A stretch of DNA of 64,000 nt from Xenopus tropicalis. Taxonomy: Eukaryota; Chordata; Amphibia; Anura; Pipidae. Every line of letters begins with the position of its first letter. The stretch's first letter is position 1. The position numbers were made by a program, and so were the translations under genes. Below the pieces are notes generated by a model that saw only the letters and a program-made list of their open reading frames with translations, did no database searches and had not been told where the DNA came from. The DNA lies in the NCBI RefSeq assembly GCF_000004195.4, contig NC_030680.2, positions 147,330,545 to 147,394,544 on the forward strand, given 5' to 3'. Shown in pieces: positions 42,602 to 54,339 of the stretch.

Positions 42602-43824
42602 TTAAAGGGAAACTAACCCCCCAGAATGAATACGTAACCAACAGATATGGAAAGTGGCCTATTAAAGAATCTCCCCAAACTGGAATATATATATCAGTAA
42701 ATATTGCCCTTTTATATCCTTTCCCTTGAACCGCCATTTAGTGATGGGCTGTGTGTTCCCTCAGAGATCAGCTGACAGGAAGTGATGCAGCTCTAACTGT
42801 AACAGGAAGTAGTGTGGGAGCAAAAGGCAGAACTCTGCCCATTCATTGGCTGATGGGGCCTAGCATGTATGTGTGCCTTGGCTTGTTTGTGTGCACTGTG
42901 ACTCCTATGATCCCAGGGGGCAGTTCTTAATTAAAATGGCAGTTTTCTATTTAGGATTACCCAATGGCACATACTACTAAAAATTATTTTTATACCCCAC
43001 CCCTCGCCCCCAGCAGCCGATCAGCAGAACAATGGGAAGGGAGCAAGATAGCAGCTCCCAGTAGGTATCAGAATAGCACTCAATAGTAAGAAATCCAAGT
43101 CCGGCTTGGGACTCCTCCAGTTACATGGGAGTAGGAGAAACAATAGGTTAGCTGAAAGCAGTTCTAATGTGTAGTGCCGGCTCCTTCTGAAAGCTCAGAC
43201 TCAGGCACACTTTACTGCTGCGCTGCAAGTTGGAGTGATATCCCCCCCCCCTCACCCCCAGCAGCCGATCAGCAGAACAATGGGAAGGGAGCAAGATAGC
43301 AGCTCCCAGTAGGTATCAGAATAGCACTCAATAGTAAGAAATCCAAGTCCGGCTTGGGACTCCTCCAGTTACATGGGAGTAGGAGAAACAATAGGTTAGC
43401 TGAAAGCAGTTCTAATGTGTAGCGCTGGCTCCTTCTGAAAGCTCAGACTCAGGCACACTTTACTGCTGCGCTGCAAGTTGGAGTGATATCCCCCCCCCCC
43501 TCCCTCCCAGCAGCCGATCAGCAGAACAATGGGAAGGGAGCAAGATAGCAGCTCCCAGTAGGTATCAGAATAGCACTCAATAGTAAGAAATCCAAGTCCG
43601 GCTTGGGACTCCTCCAGTTACATGGGAGTAGGATTATTATTGTGTAGCCAGTTCCTGGGCATCAGATCCACCATTCTTGCCCATAAACAAGATTTTGGCA
43701 TGATGATGCAAAACTTTCCTTACTAACAAAATGGCTGCTTGCTGTAGTTGTGTAATTCCAAAACGGAAGGAAACTTTATTTAAATCATTTATACAGTGTA
43801 AGTAGGGCGACAGGTCCCCTTTAA
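42602..43824. mobile_element. T2-family MITE with tandem 242-bp core
   Basis: TTAAAGGGAAACTAACCCCC to GGCGACAGGTCCCCTTTAA, with TTAA at each end. Inner landmarks: CAGCTGACAGGAAGTGATGC and GGCAGTTCTTAATTAAAATG. Between 42996 and 43633 are two full and one partial 242-bp unit in minus orientation. It may be a composite, since the outer part differs from the T2 copies at 55 and 63 kb. I know T2 elements as TTAA-target Xenopus MITEs with TTAAAGG ends. Confidence 0.8.
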
Positions 43825-44280
43825 ATGAAATCCTTCAATCTTGCGTTTTGGAACTTTTTTGTTGTAAAAATGTGTTGAACAATATCGTAAACTTGTTTAA
43901 CTGTGTTGGAGATCTGCATATCTTCCTTAATGAGTCTTTTTTATCATCAGTGTAAATTTGCCTTGATGTGAATTTGTATCCTGGGAACAGTGAATTATGT
44001 CCGGCACGTCTGGGGCAAACCTGCGCGGTTCCACACGATGTTCTACGAGAAAAAAAACGACTCCTTCTGGCAAACAGAGCACAATGGGAGTTACGTTTAA
44101 TTGGCCGCCGTCTGTAAATACGCCATTGACTTGTAGCTCGTTGCCCGAAATGAATCTTAGTTATTTGGGAGGATGTTGAGTGATTGTGGCTTGTAATACG
44201 GTAGTAAAATATCCACATTTCATTGGATTAAATGGAAACTCTGCCGTGGAACATTTTAGGTCTACGTTCTGGGGAAAGGG
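43825..44280. other. Unassigned non-coding DNA
   Basis: Nothing recognised. Confidence 0.4.
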
Positions 44281-45347
44281 TAGTGATAAAACATTTGTGA
44301 ATTGCAACTTTTTGGACACAACCACAACCTTTCCCCCCAATAGAGATGTAGCGAACCTCACAAAAAAAGTTCGCGAACCCGTTTGCGAACTTCCGCCAAA
44401 AAGTGCGTACTTTTGCGAACTTTGCGAACCCCATAGACTTCAATGGGAAGGCGAACTTTAAAACCTAGAAAAGCCATTTCTGGCCAGAAACCTGATTTTA
44501 AAGTTGTTTAAAGGGTGCCACGACCTGGGCAGTGACATGCAGGAGGGGGATCAAGGGCAAAAATTTCTCTGAAAAATACGTTGTTGACACAGCGTTGCGT
44601 TTTGTGCTGTAAAGGGCAGAAATCACACTACATTTCTAAACTTGTGTAATAAATTGCTTTAAAACGTCCGGCGTCTACATGCCAATCAAGTCATGTAAAG
44701 GTTACAGCCGGTTCAATGTGTGGTTGGTGCTTAGTGCACTACTATGAGCAGCACACCTGTCTCCAACACACACAGACGGAGCTGCAGTACACAATGAAAA
44801 CTAGAGTAACAGTAATCAGAAAATAAAAGCAGTCCTTACAAGGACTATTGGGTTACAGCAGATGAGATCAGCAGGACAGCTGTCCCACAGCAGCTACATA
44901 CAGAGCAGTAGAAAGTATATTACTAGTCAGCAATGCTACCTAAACTCTCCCTCAAACCCCTGCACAGCTCTCTCCCTATGCTAACTCATCAAGCACACAC
45001 AGGCAGAATGTAAAATGGCTGCTGGGCTTCGGTTTATATATGGAAGGGAGTGGTCTGGGGGTGGTCCAGGAGGGAGAGCTGCCTGATTGGCTGCCATGTA
45101 TCTGATGGCTCTGGGGTGAGAGGTCAGAATTTGGCTCCAGCTAAGGCGAACCCAAAATTGCGAACTTCGCTAAAAGTTCGCGAACTTGCGAACTTGCGAA
45201 CACCCGATTTTCGTGCGAATTAGTTCTCCGGCGAACAGTTCACTACATCTCTACCCCCCAAGACGAATGTTTCAGCAGTTTCACGAAAAAATTAGCCAAT
45301 GGCGAAATACGGAATCCATGCCTGGCAAAAAGCTTCGCTCATCACTA
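44281..45347. mobile_element. Family A MITE split by a family D element
   Basis: TAGTGATAAAACATTTGTGA on the left and AGCTTCGCTCATCACTA on the right. Flanks GGAAAGGG and GCCAAGGG match at 6 of 8. Most of the span is the D element at 44341-45253. Confidence 0.82.
44341..45253. mobile_element. Family D hAT-like element, long form, perfect target duplication
   Basis: TAGAGATGTAGCGAACCTC to GTTCACTACATCTCTA, 913 bp, flanked by CCCCCCAA at 44333-44340 and 45254-45261. It shares terminal regions with 21592-22083 but has a different, longer centre (CACAGACGGAGCTGCAGTAC and neighbours). No frame resembling a transposase. Confidence 0.93.
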
Positions 45348-45408
45348 GCCAAGGGCATTTTTTATGTCTGTGGTTCTTCCTGTAATTACTGCAAGAATCA
45401 TAGCACCC

Positions 45409-45634
45409 TAAGGTTGGACTGGGGGGTGCAGGGCCCCCACTAGCCAGGTCCCCTAACCCCCCCCACCACAGGGGCCCCCCTAACCCACCGCAGGGTCCCC
45501 CACCCACATAAATTTAACGCGTCAAGGGAGGAACGGTCGGGCAGGGGTAGTACCGCAAGGGCCGGGTCAAGGCCCTCTAGGGCCGGGGACCACCAGGATT
45601 GTTTCTGGTGTCCCAGCGGGCCAGTCCGACCCTG
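45409..45634. mobile_element. Family B hAT-like MITE, worn
   Basis: TAAGGTTGGACTGGGGGGTG to GGGCCAGTCCGACCCTG. No target duplication detected. Interior G+C-rich. Confidence 0.8.
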
Positions 45635-45763
45635 GCTGTAAGCTTAATTGTACCCAAGAATGGGGCATTACCATCTAACTGTATGGTAAACAAAGGCAAA
45701 TGAAAAGTTTGCCAGCACCAATGACAGTATATTTAATAAAGGCTTATCCTAAGCCCCAAAATC
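45635..45763. other. Unassigned spacer
   Basis: Short stretch with no feature recognised. Confidence 0.4.
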
Positions 45764-45934
45764 AAGGTGGCCATACAAAGATGGCTGGCTGGCTTGCTGG
45801 TTGGCTGGTTGGTTGGCTGGTTGGTTGGCTGGTTGGCTGGTTGGTTGGCTGGTTGGCTGGTTGGCTGGTTGGTTGGCTGGTTGGCTGGTTGGTTAGGTAG
45901 TTTGGCAAGTCTAACTGACATGAATGGCCACCTT
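45764..45934. mobile_element. Family G-like MITE filled with a TGGCTGGT array
   Basis: AAGGTGGCCATACA at the left and TGAATGGCCACCTT at the right form an inverted repeat like that of 56660-56933. Between them, 45781-45896 is almost entirely array. No clear target duplication. Confidence 0.65.
45781..45896. repeat. GGCTGGTTGGTT minisatellite
   Basis: Units of 8 (GGCTGGTT) and 12 (GGCTGGTTGGTT) bases alternate. Frames reading G-W-L-V on plus and N-Q-P-T on minus are repeat by-products. Confidence 0.95.
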
Positions 45935-46931
45935 CACTGATGGAATAGACTGACTGGAACACAATCCTATTGGATTTCAGTCATTGCCCTCAGGAGTAAC
46001 TGCCAAACACAAACATGGGAGTGTATTCAATACATTTATGAGTTACTAGGCCCAAGTAACCATTGCCCAAAGCAGGCGTTCCCTCCAAGGCTCCATTGTA
46101 TCCATACTGCTCGTACCTTAGTGTAAAGGAACACGTGTAGGTGCAAGAATCTGAAGCCGTTAAACACGCACATATTTGCCCACAGTTTCACACTTTCTAC
46201 TTGCGGTTGCAAATGAACCCTTATGCCCTGAATCTCAGCGCTGTGTTTATTATACGACTCTTTCATTACTCATTTCATGAATCCTTAACACTTTTTTTTT
46301 TAATTTGCAGATTATTTCACAAGTAATTAAACACCAGTTTTCAAATGCAAAGTAGTTCTTCTACTCTGTCAGGAATGACTTTGCTGGCTCGGATCTGGAA
46401 CGTTATGGGCGAATGGGTGGGAACGTAGGCGTGGGGGGGACGAGGAGTAAGAGATACAAGAACCTGATGGTAGGAATATTCTAAGGACTCTCTTCTCTTG
46501 CTCTGGTTAGTGTATAGCTTAGGGCAGCTCGTAAAATAAAGGTTTTTGGTTTTAGTATAAAAAGGTGCCATTTTGCACTTTGAAGAATGAGCCATCGTGG
46601 AGATTATAACGAACTTTAAGCATTATTTGCTTTCTAGGTCGTAAAATATTGACAATTTTAACCTGCTAATACAGTGAAATTGAAACAACAGCTGCCGACC
46701 AGCCTGTCAGTTGGTAGAAATATCCAGAAGAGGAATAGGAAACTCTACTGATGTTGCTCTGCTAATAAAAAGGAAGATACAGGTCACATGATATAAATTG
46801 TAAAGAAGTCCGAGCAGTTTCATATGAATGTTATCAGGATTTACTGAATAATAAGTGAGCAGTTCGGTGTAGTGGTTAAATTGGTGTCTTGCTGTTGTTT
46901 GCCCCTTTGAGTTTATTTGTATTTTCTGTTA
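45935..46931. other. Unassigned non-coding DNA
   Basis: Low-repeat sequence without a recognised exon. Confidence 0.4.
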
Positions 46932-46933
46932 TA

Positions 46934-47602
46934 CAGGTATGGAACCTGTTATCCAGAATGCTCGGGAAATGGGCTAAGGATAAGGGATCTTTCTGTAATT
47001 TGAATCTCCATACCTTAAGTCTACTGAAAATTAATTTAAACATAAATATTATTCAATAGGATTGTTTTGCCCCCGATAAGAGGTAATTATATCTTAGTTG
47101 GGATCAAGTACAGGTACTGTTTTATTATTACAGAGAAAAGGGAATCATTTAACCATTAAATAAACCCAATAGGGCTGTTCTGCCCCAATAAGGGGTAATT
47201 ATATCTTAGTTGGGATCAAGTACAGGTACTGTTTTATTATTACAGAGAAAAGGGAATCATTTAACCATGAAATAAACCCAATAGGGCTGTTCTGCCCCAA
47301 TAAGGGGTAATTATATCTTAGTTGGGATCAAGTACAGGTACTGTTTTATTATTACAGAGAAAAGGGAATCATTTAACCATTAAATAAACCCAATAGGGCT
47401 GTTCTGCCCCAATAAGGGGTAATTATATCTTAGTTGGGATCAAGTACAGGTACTGTTTTATTATTACAGAGAAAAGGGAATCATTTAACCTTTAAATAAA
47501 CTCAATCATTTTTTTTAATGTAATTATTCATTACAATGGAGTTGATGGGAGATGACCTTCCCATCATTCAGAGCTTTCTGGGTAATGGTTTTAGAATGCC
47601 AA
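46934..47602 (+). mobile_element. TA-family MITE with four-unit 112-bp array
   Basis: Starts CAGGTATGGAACCTGTTATC after a TA; the array spans about 47040-47510; the right end (GAGCTTTCTGGGTAATGG) is decayed and its terminus uncertain. Confidence 0.88.
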
Positions 47603-47842
47603 ACCCAATTAGCTAGAAGCAGAAGCCACAGGCAATGCAAAGCAAGCCTACATAGTAAGTTGGGTTGAAAAAAGACATACGTCCATCAAGTTCAACCATA
47701 ATGCCTATATATAACCTGCCTAACTGCCAGTTGATCCAGAGGAAAGCAAAAACCCCATCTGAAGCCTCTCTAATTTGCAGCAGAGAGGAAAAAATTCCTT
47801 CCTGACTCCAAGATGACAATCGGACCAGTCCCTGGGGCAACT

Positions 47843-49871
47843 AGTACTAAGAGCTATCTCCCATACCCCTGTATTCCCTCACTTGTACTGAGAGCTATCT
47901 CCCCTACCCCTGTATTCCCTCACTTGTACTGAGAGCTATCTCCCCTACCCCTGTATTCCCTCACTTGTACTGAGAGCTATCTCCCCTACCCCTGTATTCC
48001 CTCACTTGTACTGAGAGCTATCTCCCCTACCCCTGTATTCCCTCACTTGTACTGAGAGCTATCCCCCATAACCCTGTATTCCCTCACTTGTACTGAGAGC
48101 TATCCCCCCTACCCCTGTATTCCCTCACTTGTACTGAGAGCTATCTCCCATACCCCTGTATTCCCTCACTTGTACTGAGAGCTATCCCCCATAACCCTGT
48201 ATTCCCTCACTTGTACTGAGAGCTATCTCCCCTACCCCTGTATTCCCTCACTTGTACTGAGAGCTATCCCCCCTACCCCTGTATTCCCTCACTTGTACTG
48301 AGAGCTATCCCCCCTACCCCTGTATTCCCTCACTTGTACTGAGAGCTATCCCCCCTACCCCTGTATTCCCTCACTTGTACTGAGAGCTATCCCCCCTACC
48401 CCTGTATTCCCTCACTTGTACTGAGAGCTATCTCCCCTACCCCTGTATTCCCTCACTTGTACTGAGAGCTATCCCCCCTACCCCTGTATTCCCTCACTTG
48501 TACTGAGAGCTATCTCCCCTACCCCTGTATCCCCTCACTTGTACTGAGAGCTATCTCCCCTACCCCTGTATTCCCTCACTTGTACTGAGAGCTATCTCCC
48601 CCTACCCCTGTATTCCCTCACTTGTACTGAGAGCTATCTCCCCTACCCTGTATTCCTCACTTGTACTGAGAGCTATCCCCTACCCCTGTATTCCCTCACT
48701 TGTACTGAGAGCTATCCCCCATACCCCTGTATTCCCTCACTTGTACTGAGAGCTATCCCCCCTACCCCTGTATTCCCTCACTTGTACTGAGAGCTATCCC
48801 CCCTACCCCTGTATTCCCTCACTTGTACTGAGAGCTATCTCCCCTACCCCTGTATTCCCTCACTTGTACTGAGAGCTATCCCCCTACCCCTGTATTCCCT
48901 CACTTGTACTGAGAGCTATCTCCCCTACCCCTGTATTCCCTCACTTGTACTGAGAGCTATCCCCCTACCCCTGTATTCCCTCACTTGTACTGAGAGCTAT
49001 CCCCCTACCCTGTATTCCCTCACTTGTACTGAGAGCTATCTCCCCATACCCTGTATTCCCTCACTTGTACTGAGAGCTATCCCCCACCCTTATCCTCCTG
49101 TACTGAGAGCTATCTCCCCCCCCCTTATTCCCTCACTTGTACTGAGAGCTATCCCCTACCCCTGTATTCCCCCACTTGTACTGAGAGCTATCCCCCCTAC
49201 CCCTGTATTCCCTCACTTGTACTGAGAGCTATCTCCCCTACCCCTGTATTCCCTCACTTGTACTGAGAGCTATCTCCCCTACCCCTGTATTCCCTCACTT
49301 GTACTGAGAGCTATCCCCCCTACCCTGTATTCCCTCACTTGTACTGAGAGCTATCCCCCCTACCCCTGTATTCCCTCACTTGTACTGAGAGCTATCTCCC
49401 CTACCCCTGTATTCCCTCACTTGTACTGAGAGCTATCTCCCCTACCCCTGTATTCCCTCACTTGTACTGAGAGCTATCTCCCCTACCCCTGTATTCCCTC
49501 ACTTGTACTGAGAGCTATCCCCCCTACCCCTGTATTCCCTCACTTGTACTGAGAGCTATCTCCCCTACCCCTGTATTCCCTCACTTGTACTGAGAGCTAT
49601 CCCCCCTACCCCTGTATTCCCTCACTTGTACTGAGAGCTATCTCCCCTACCCCTGTATTCCCTCACTTGTACTGAGAGCTATCTCCCCTACCCCTGTATT
49701 CCCTCACTTGTACTGAGAGCTATCCCCCCTACCCCTGTATTCCCTCACTTGTACTGAGAGCTATCCCCCTACCCCTGTATTCCCTCACTTGTACTGAGAG
49801 CTATCCCCCATACCCCTGTATTCCCTCACTTGTACTAAGAGCTATCTCCCATAACCCTGTATTCCCTCACT
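47843..49871 (-). repeat. 41-bp minisatellite built from the LINE stop-codon region
   Basis: About 49 units of CTGAGAGCTATCTCCCCTAC, CCCTGTATTCCCTCACTTGT, A. Variants: CCCCCC or CTCCCC, ACCCCTG or AACCCTG, and small indels clustered near 48640-49130. On the minus strand the first unit is the end of the LINE frame (S-E-G-I-Q-G-Y-G-R, then TAG) plus the next bases. Confidence 0.96.
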
Positions 49872-50904
49872 TGCTAAGAATCCATCCAGCCCCTTCTTAA
49901 AGTTATATAATGTATCAGCCAGTTCCACTGATTCGGGGAGGGAATTCCACAACCTCACAGCTCTCACAGTAACAAACCCTTTCTGAATGTTTAAATGGAA
50001 CCTCCCTTCTTCTAAACGGAGTGGGTGCCCTCGTGCCCGTTGGAAGGCCCTACTGGTAAATAAAACATTAGAGAGGTTATTATATGATACCCTTATATAT
50101 TTATACATAGTTATCATGTCACCTCTTAAGCGCCTCTTCCCCAGTGTAAACAGACCCAACTGGGCCAGTCTTTCCCCATAACTGAGACTTCCCATACCCT
50201 TTACCAGCTTAGTTGCCCTTCTCTGGACCCTCTCTAGCTCAATAATGTCCCGTTTGAGCACTGGAGACCAAAACTGAACAGCATATTCTAGATGGGGCCT
50301 TACCAGCGCTCTGTAAAGGGGAAGAATAACCCCCTCCTCCCGTGAATCTATACCCCATATAATACAGCTCAGACCCTGTTTGCCCTTGCAGCTGCTGCCT
50401 GGCATTGCTTGCTACAGCCAAGTTTATTATCTACAAGGACTCCAAGGTCCTTCTCCATTATGGATTTGCCTAGTGCAGTCCCATTAAGGGTATACGGGGC
50501 TTGCATATTTTTACATCCCAGGTGCATGACCTTACATTTATCCACATTAAATCTCATCTGCCACTTAGCTGCCCAGATTGCCAGTTGGCCAAGATCCTGC
50601 TGCAGGGATGTCACATCCTGGATAGAATTGACTGGTCTGCAGAGTTTTGTGCCATCTGCAAACACTGATACATTACTCATAATACCCTCCCCTAAGTCAT
50701 TTATGAACAAATTAAACAAAAGTGGACCCAGTACAGAACCCTGAGGGACCCCACTGAGGACCTTATTCCAAGTAGAGAATGTACCATTAACAACCCCCCT
50801 CTGTACCCGATCCTGTAGCCAGTTTTCTATCCATGTGCAAACGGCTTCACTAAGACCAATAGACCTTAGCTTAGAAAGCAGTCGTTTGTCGTTATACCCT
50901 ACTT
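49842..50904 (-). pseudogene. CR1-like LINE reverse transcriptase, C-terminal fragment, dead
   Basis: The minus-strand translation shows the RT motif S-G-V-P-Q-G-S-V-L-G-P (about 50758-50723), the catalytic box region, here F-A-D-G (50662-50651) where active enzymes have xADD, and the C-terminal stretch Y-R-A-L-V-R-P-H-L-E-Y. The second catalytic Asp is changed to Gly. A one-base frameshift lies near 50370-50400: upstream and downstream parts are in different frames. The N-terminal endonuclease and first RT motifs are absent by 5' truncation. Known role of the family: copying LINE RNA into DNA at a nicked target. Confidence 0.92.
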
Positions 50905-51611
50905 AAGGGAATTCTGTGAACAGCCAATAGTATTTCAGCATCAGTGGAAGCCCCCCCCCATCGCTTCTTACTTTCACAGACAGCAATTCATTTTCTTATT
51001 ATTTTTCAAACTGCAAAGATCTTAATTCCAGTCCGTGCCGTACCGGTGCCCAATGCTGCAAAAAAAGAACAGAATGAACCCAACAATATACTTGTTAAAA
51101 AATAAAACAAGCAAAGATGAAAATTCCTGTCATCAAGGACGCACTAACTGTACCGACGGAAAACCTGTTGAAAATTACATTTTCTCTGTTTGAGTAGCTT
51201 TGAAGTGTTTACACTGCTCGGTGCTCCATTTACATGTTTTCCTTGGGTTACCTTTTCCCGCAGACTCTCTCTCAGGCAATTTTTCCCATTTATCTAACCA
51301 GACATTGTACTTTTTAATCATTTTTCAAAAGTTTTACAAGACTTGTTAAAGCATTTGAGTTTCCTTCTGTCATATTAGCCTGATGGTTGCTGAAAGCTTT
51401 CCTTTATGAGACATTTAACTGTCTGGTTTTATTCCCACTCGTTTCGTTTTGCTGCTGCCTCTTCGGAAAAATAAAAATTACAAATATTGAATGGTTTTTA
51501 ATGGCTTATTTGCAGTCTTTTTAAGATGCTGAGTAGGCAATTAAAGCATCAGGTAATATATAACTGGAGATAATAATCATCACCATTATCATCGTCATCA
51601 TCATAAATAAT
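50905..51611. other. Unassigned non-coding DNA
   Basis: No exon recognised; a short ATC/ATT trinucleotide-like tract lies at about 51575-51610 just before the array. Confidence 0.4.
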
Positions 51612-53064
51612 ATGATTCCCTTTTCTCTGTAATAATAAAACAGTACCTGTACTTGATCCCAACTAAGATATAATTACCCCTTATTGGGGCAGAACAGCCC
51701 TATTGGGTTTATTTAATGGTTAAATGATTCCCTTTTCTCTGTAATAATAAAACAGTACCTGTACTTGATCCCAACTAAGATATAATTACCCCTTATTGGG
51801 GCAGAACAGCCCTATTGGGTTTATTTAATGGTTAAATGATTCCCTTTTCTCTGTAATAATAAAACAGTACCTGTACTTGATCCCAACTAAGATATAATTA
51901 CCCCTTATTGGGGGGCAGAACAGCCCTATTGGGTTTATTTCATTGTTAAATGATTCCCTTTTCTCTGTAATAATAAAGCAGTACCTGTACTTGATCCCAA
52001 CTAAGATATAATTACCCCTTATTGGGGCAGAACAGCCCTATTGGGTTTATTTAATGGTTAAATGATTCCCTTTTCTCTGTAATAATAAAACAGTACCTGC
52101 ACTTGATCCCAACTAAGATATAATTACCCCTTATTGGGGCAGAACAGCCCTATTGGGTTTATTTAATGGTTAAATGATTCCCTTTTCTCTGTAATAATAA
52201 AACAGTACCTGCACTTGATCCCAACTAAGATATAATTACCCCTTATTGGGGCAGAACAGCCCTATTGGGTTTATTTCATGGTTAAATGATTCCCTTTTCT
52301 CTGTAATAATAAAACAGTACCTGTTCTTGATCCCAACTAAGATATAATTACCCCTTATTGGGGCAGAACAGCCCTATTGGGTTTATTTAATGGTTAAATG
52401 ATTCCCTTTTCTCTGTAATAATAAAACAGTACCTGTACTTGATCCCAACTAAGATATAATTACCCCTTATTGGGGGCAGAACAGCCCTATTGGGTTTATT
52501 TCATGGTTAAATGATTCCCTTTTCTCTGTAATAATAAAACAGTACCTGTTCTTGATCCCAACTAAGATATAATTACCCCTTATTGGGGCAGAACAGCCCT
52601 ATTGGGTTTATTTAATGGTTAAATGATTCCCTTTTCTCTGTAATAATAAAACAGTACCTGTACTTGATCCCAACTAAGATATAATTACCCCTTATTGGGG
52701 GCAGAACAGCCCTATTGGGTTTATTTAATGGTTAAATGATTCCCTTTTCTCTGTAATAATAAAACAGTACCTGTACTTGATCCCAACTAAGATATAATTA
52801 CCCCTTATTGGGGCAGAACAGCCCTATTGGGTTTATTTCATGGTTAAATGATTCCCTTTTCTCTGTAATAATAAAACAGTACCTGTACTTGATCCCAACT
52901 AAGATATAATTACCCCTTATTGGGGCAGAACAGTCCTATTGGGTTTAATTTCTGTTTAAATAATTTTATTAACAGACTTAAGGTAGGAGATCCAAATTAC
53001 GGAAAGATCCCTTATCTGGAAAACCCCAGGTCCCAAGCTTTCTGGATAATGGGTCCTATACCTG
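51612..53064 (-). mobile_element. TA-family MITE with twelve-unit 112-bp array
   Basis: The longest of the six arrays: units spaced 111-113 bp (for example 51613 and 51725) with substitutions such as GTACTTG, GCACTTG or GTTCTTG shared between neighbours. The right end GATAATGGGTCCTATACCTG at 53064 is followed by TA. The left terminus is missing. Confidence 0.92.
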
Positions 53065-53099
53065 TATGCTGAAAATTTTGTGACAGATTTTTCCATTGT

Positions 53100-54052
53100 C
53101 TAAATGCGGAAATTCGGGACAGGACGGAGCGGGAGTAGACTAAACGGGACGGAGCGGGAGTAGACTAGACGGGACGGAGCGGGAGTAGACTAAACGGGAC
53201 GGAGCGGGAGTAGACTAGACGGTACGGAGCGGGAGTAGCTAGACGAGACGGAGCTGGCGTAGACCAGATGGGACGGAGTGGGAGTAGACTAGACAGGACG
53301 GAGCGGGAGTAGACTAGACGGGACGGAGCGGGAGTAGACGGGACGGAGCGGGAGTAGACGGGACGGAGCGGGAGTAGACTAGACGGGACGGAGCGGGAGT
53401 AGACTAGACGGGACGGAGCGGGAGTAGACTAGACGGGACGGAGCGGGAGTAGACGGGACGGAGCGGGAGTAGACGGGACGGAGTGGGAGTAGACGGGACG
53501 GAGCGGGAGTAGACTAGACGGAGCGGGAGTAGACTAGACGGGACGGAGCGGGAGTAGACTAGACGGAGCGGGAGTAGACTAGACGGAGCGGGAGTAGACT
53601 AGACGGAGCGGGAGTAGACTAGACGGAGCGGGAGTAGACTAGACGGAGCGGGAGTAGACTAGACGGGACGGAGCGGGAGTAGACTAGACGGAGCGGGAGT
53701 AGACTAGACGGGACGGGAGTAGACTAGACGGGACGGAGCGGGTGTAGACTAGACGGGACAGAGCGGGTGTAGACTAGAGGGGACAGAGCGGGAGTAGACT
53801 AGACGGGAAGGAGCGGGCATAGACTAGACGGGACGGAGCGGGCGTAGACTAGACGGGAAGGAGCAGGCATAGACTAGACGGGACGGAGCGGGCGTAGACT
53901 AGACGGGAAGGAGCGGGCGTAGACTAGATGGGATGGAGCGGGCGTAGACTAGATGGGACAGAGCGGGCGTAGACTAGATGGGACGGAGTGGGCGTAGACT
54001 AGATGGGACGGAGCGGGCGTAGACTAGATGGGACGGAGCGGGCATAGACCAG
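53100..54052. repeat. 20/25-bp GC-rich minisatellite
   Basis: Units GACGGAGCGGGAGTAGACTA (20 bp) and a 25-bp form with an extra GACGG or GGACG. The left two thirds use GGGAGTAGAC; the right third shifts to GGGCGTAGAC with GATGGGA variants, so variants are spatially sorted. Confidence 0.95.
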
Positions 54053-54185
54053 ACAGAATAGGGGAAGCAAGGAACAAAGGCAGGAGCAAGGAGCGAGAAC
54101 CGGATCGAGACAAAGGAGCAAGACAAGGAGCCAGAACAGGAAACACAAACTAGGGACAGGCCACAGTGCTCAATGTTAACCAATG
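54053..54185. other. Purine-rich spacer
   Basis: AAGGAGCGAGAACCGG- and AAGGAGCAAGACAAGG-type sequence between the array and the promoter-like module. On the minus strand it would be the start of any transcript from that module. Confidence 0.45.
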
Positions 54186-54268
54186 TTCAGGCAACATGTG
54201 TGAGGAGGGCTGGGCTTAAATAGGGCAGAGTCAGTCCTGATTGGCTGACCCCACCTAGCCAATAAGGC
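54186..54268 (-). promoter_or_regulatory. Promoter-like module: two CCAAT boxes and a TATA-like box
   Basis: Read on the minus strand: TTATTGGCTAGG (54266-54255), CAGCCAATCAGG (54247-54236) and CCCTATTTAAGCCC (about 54225-54212), in the spacing of a classical polymerase II promoter. A start would be expected near 54185-54190. It may belong to an unrecognised retroelement or be chance. Confidence 0.35.
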
Positions 54269-54339
54269 TGCTGGAGTGATGTTACCAAGCCCAGGACACA
54301 GGTAAATTGAAACACAAGGCAATCACCTCTTACTGGCTG

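Larger units (their letters stand above)
47651..50904 (-). mobile_element. CR1-like LINE, 5'-truncated, with expanded 3' region
   Basis: In minus-strand order: reverse-transcriptase fragment from 50904, the ORF end at 49842, a 41-bp tandem array, then the 3' tail with GGCTTCAGATGGGGTTTTTG and GTTGAACTTGATGGACGTAT, ending near TTCAACCCAACTTACTATG. The tail matches the plus-strand copy at 16383-16586. 5' truncation is normal for target-primed LINE copies. Confidence 0.88.
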
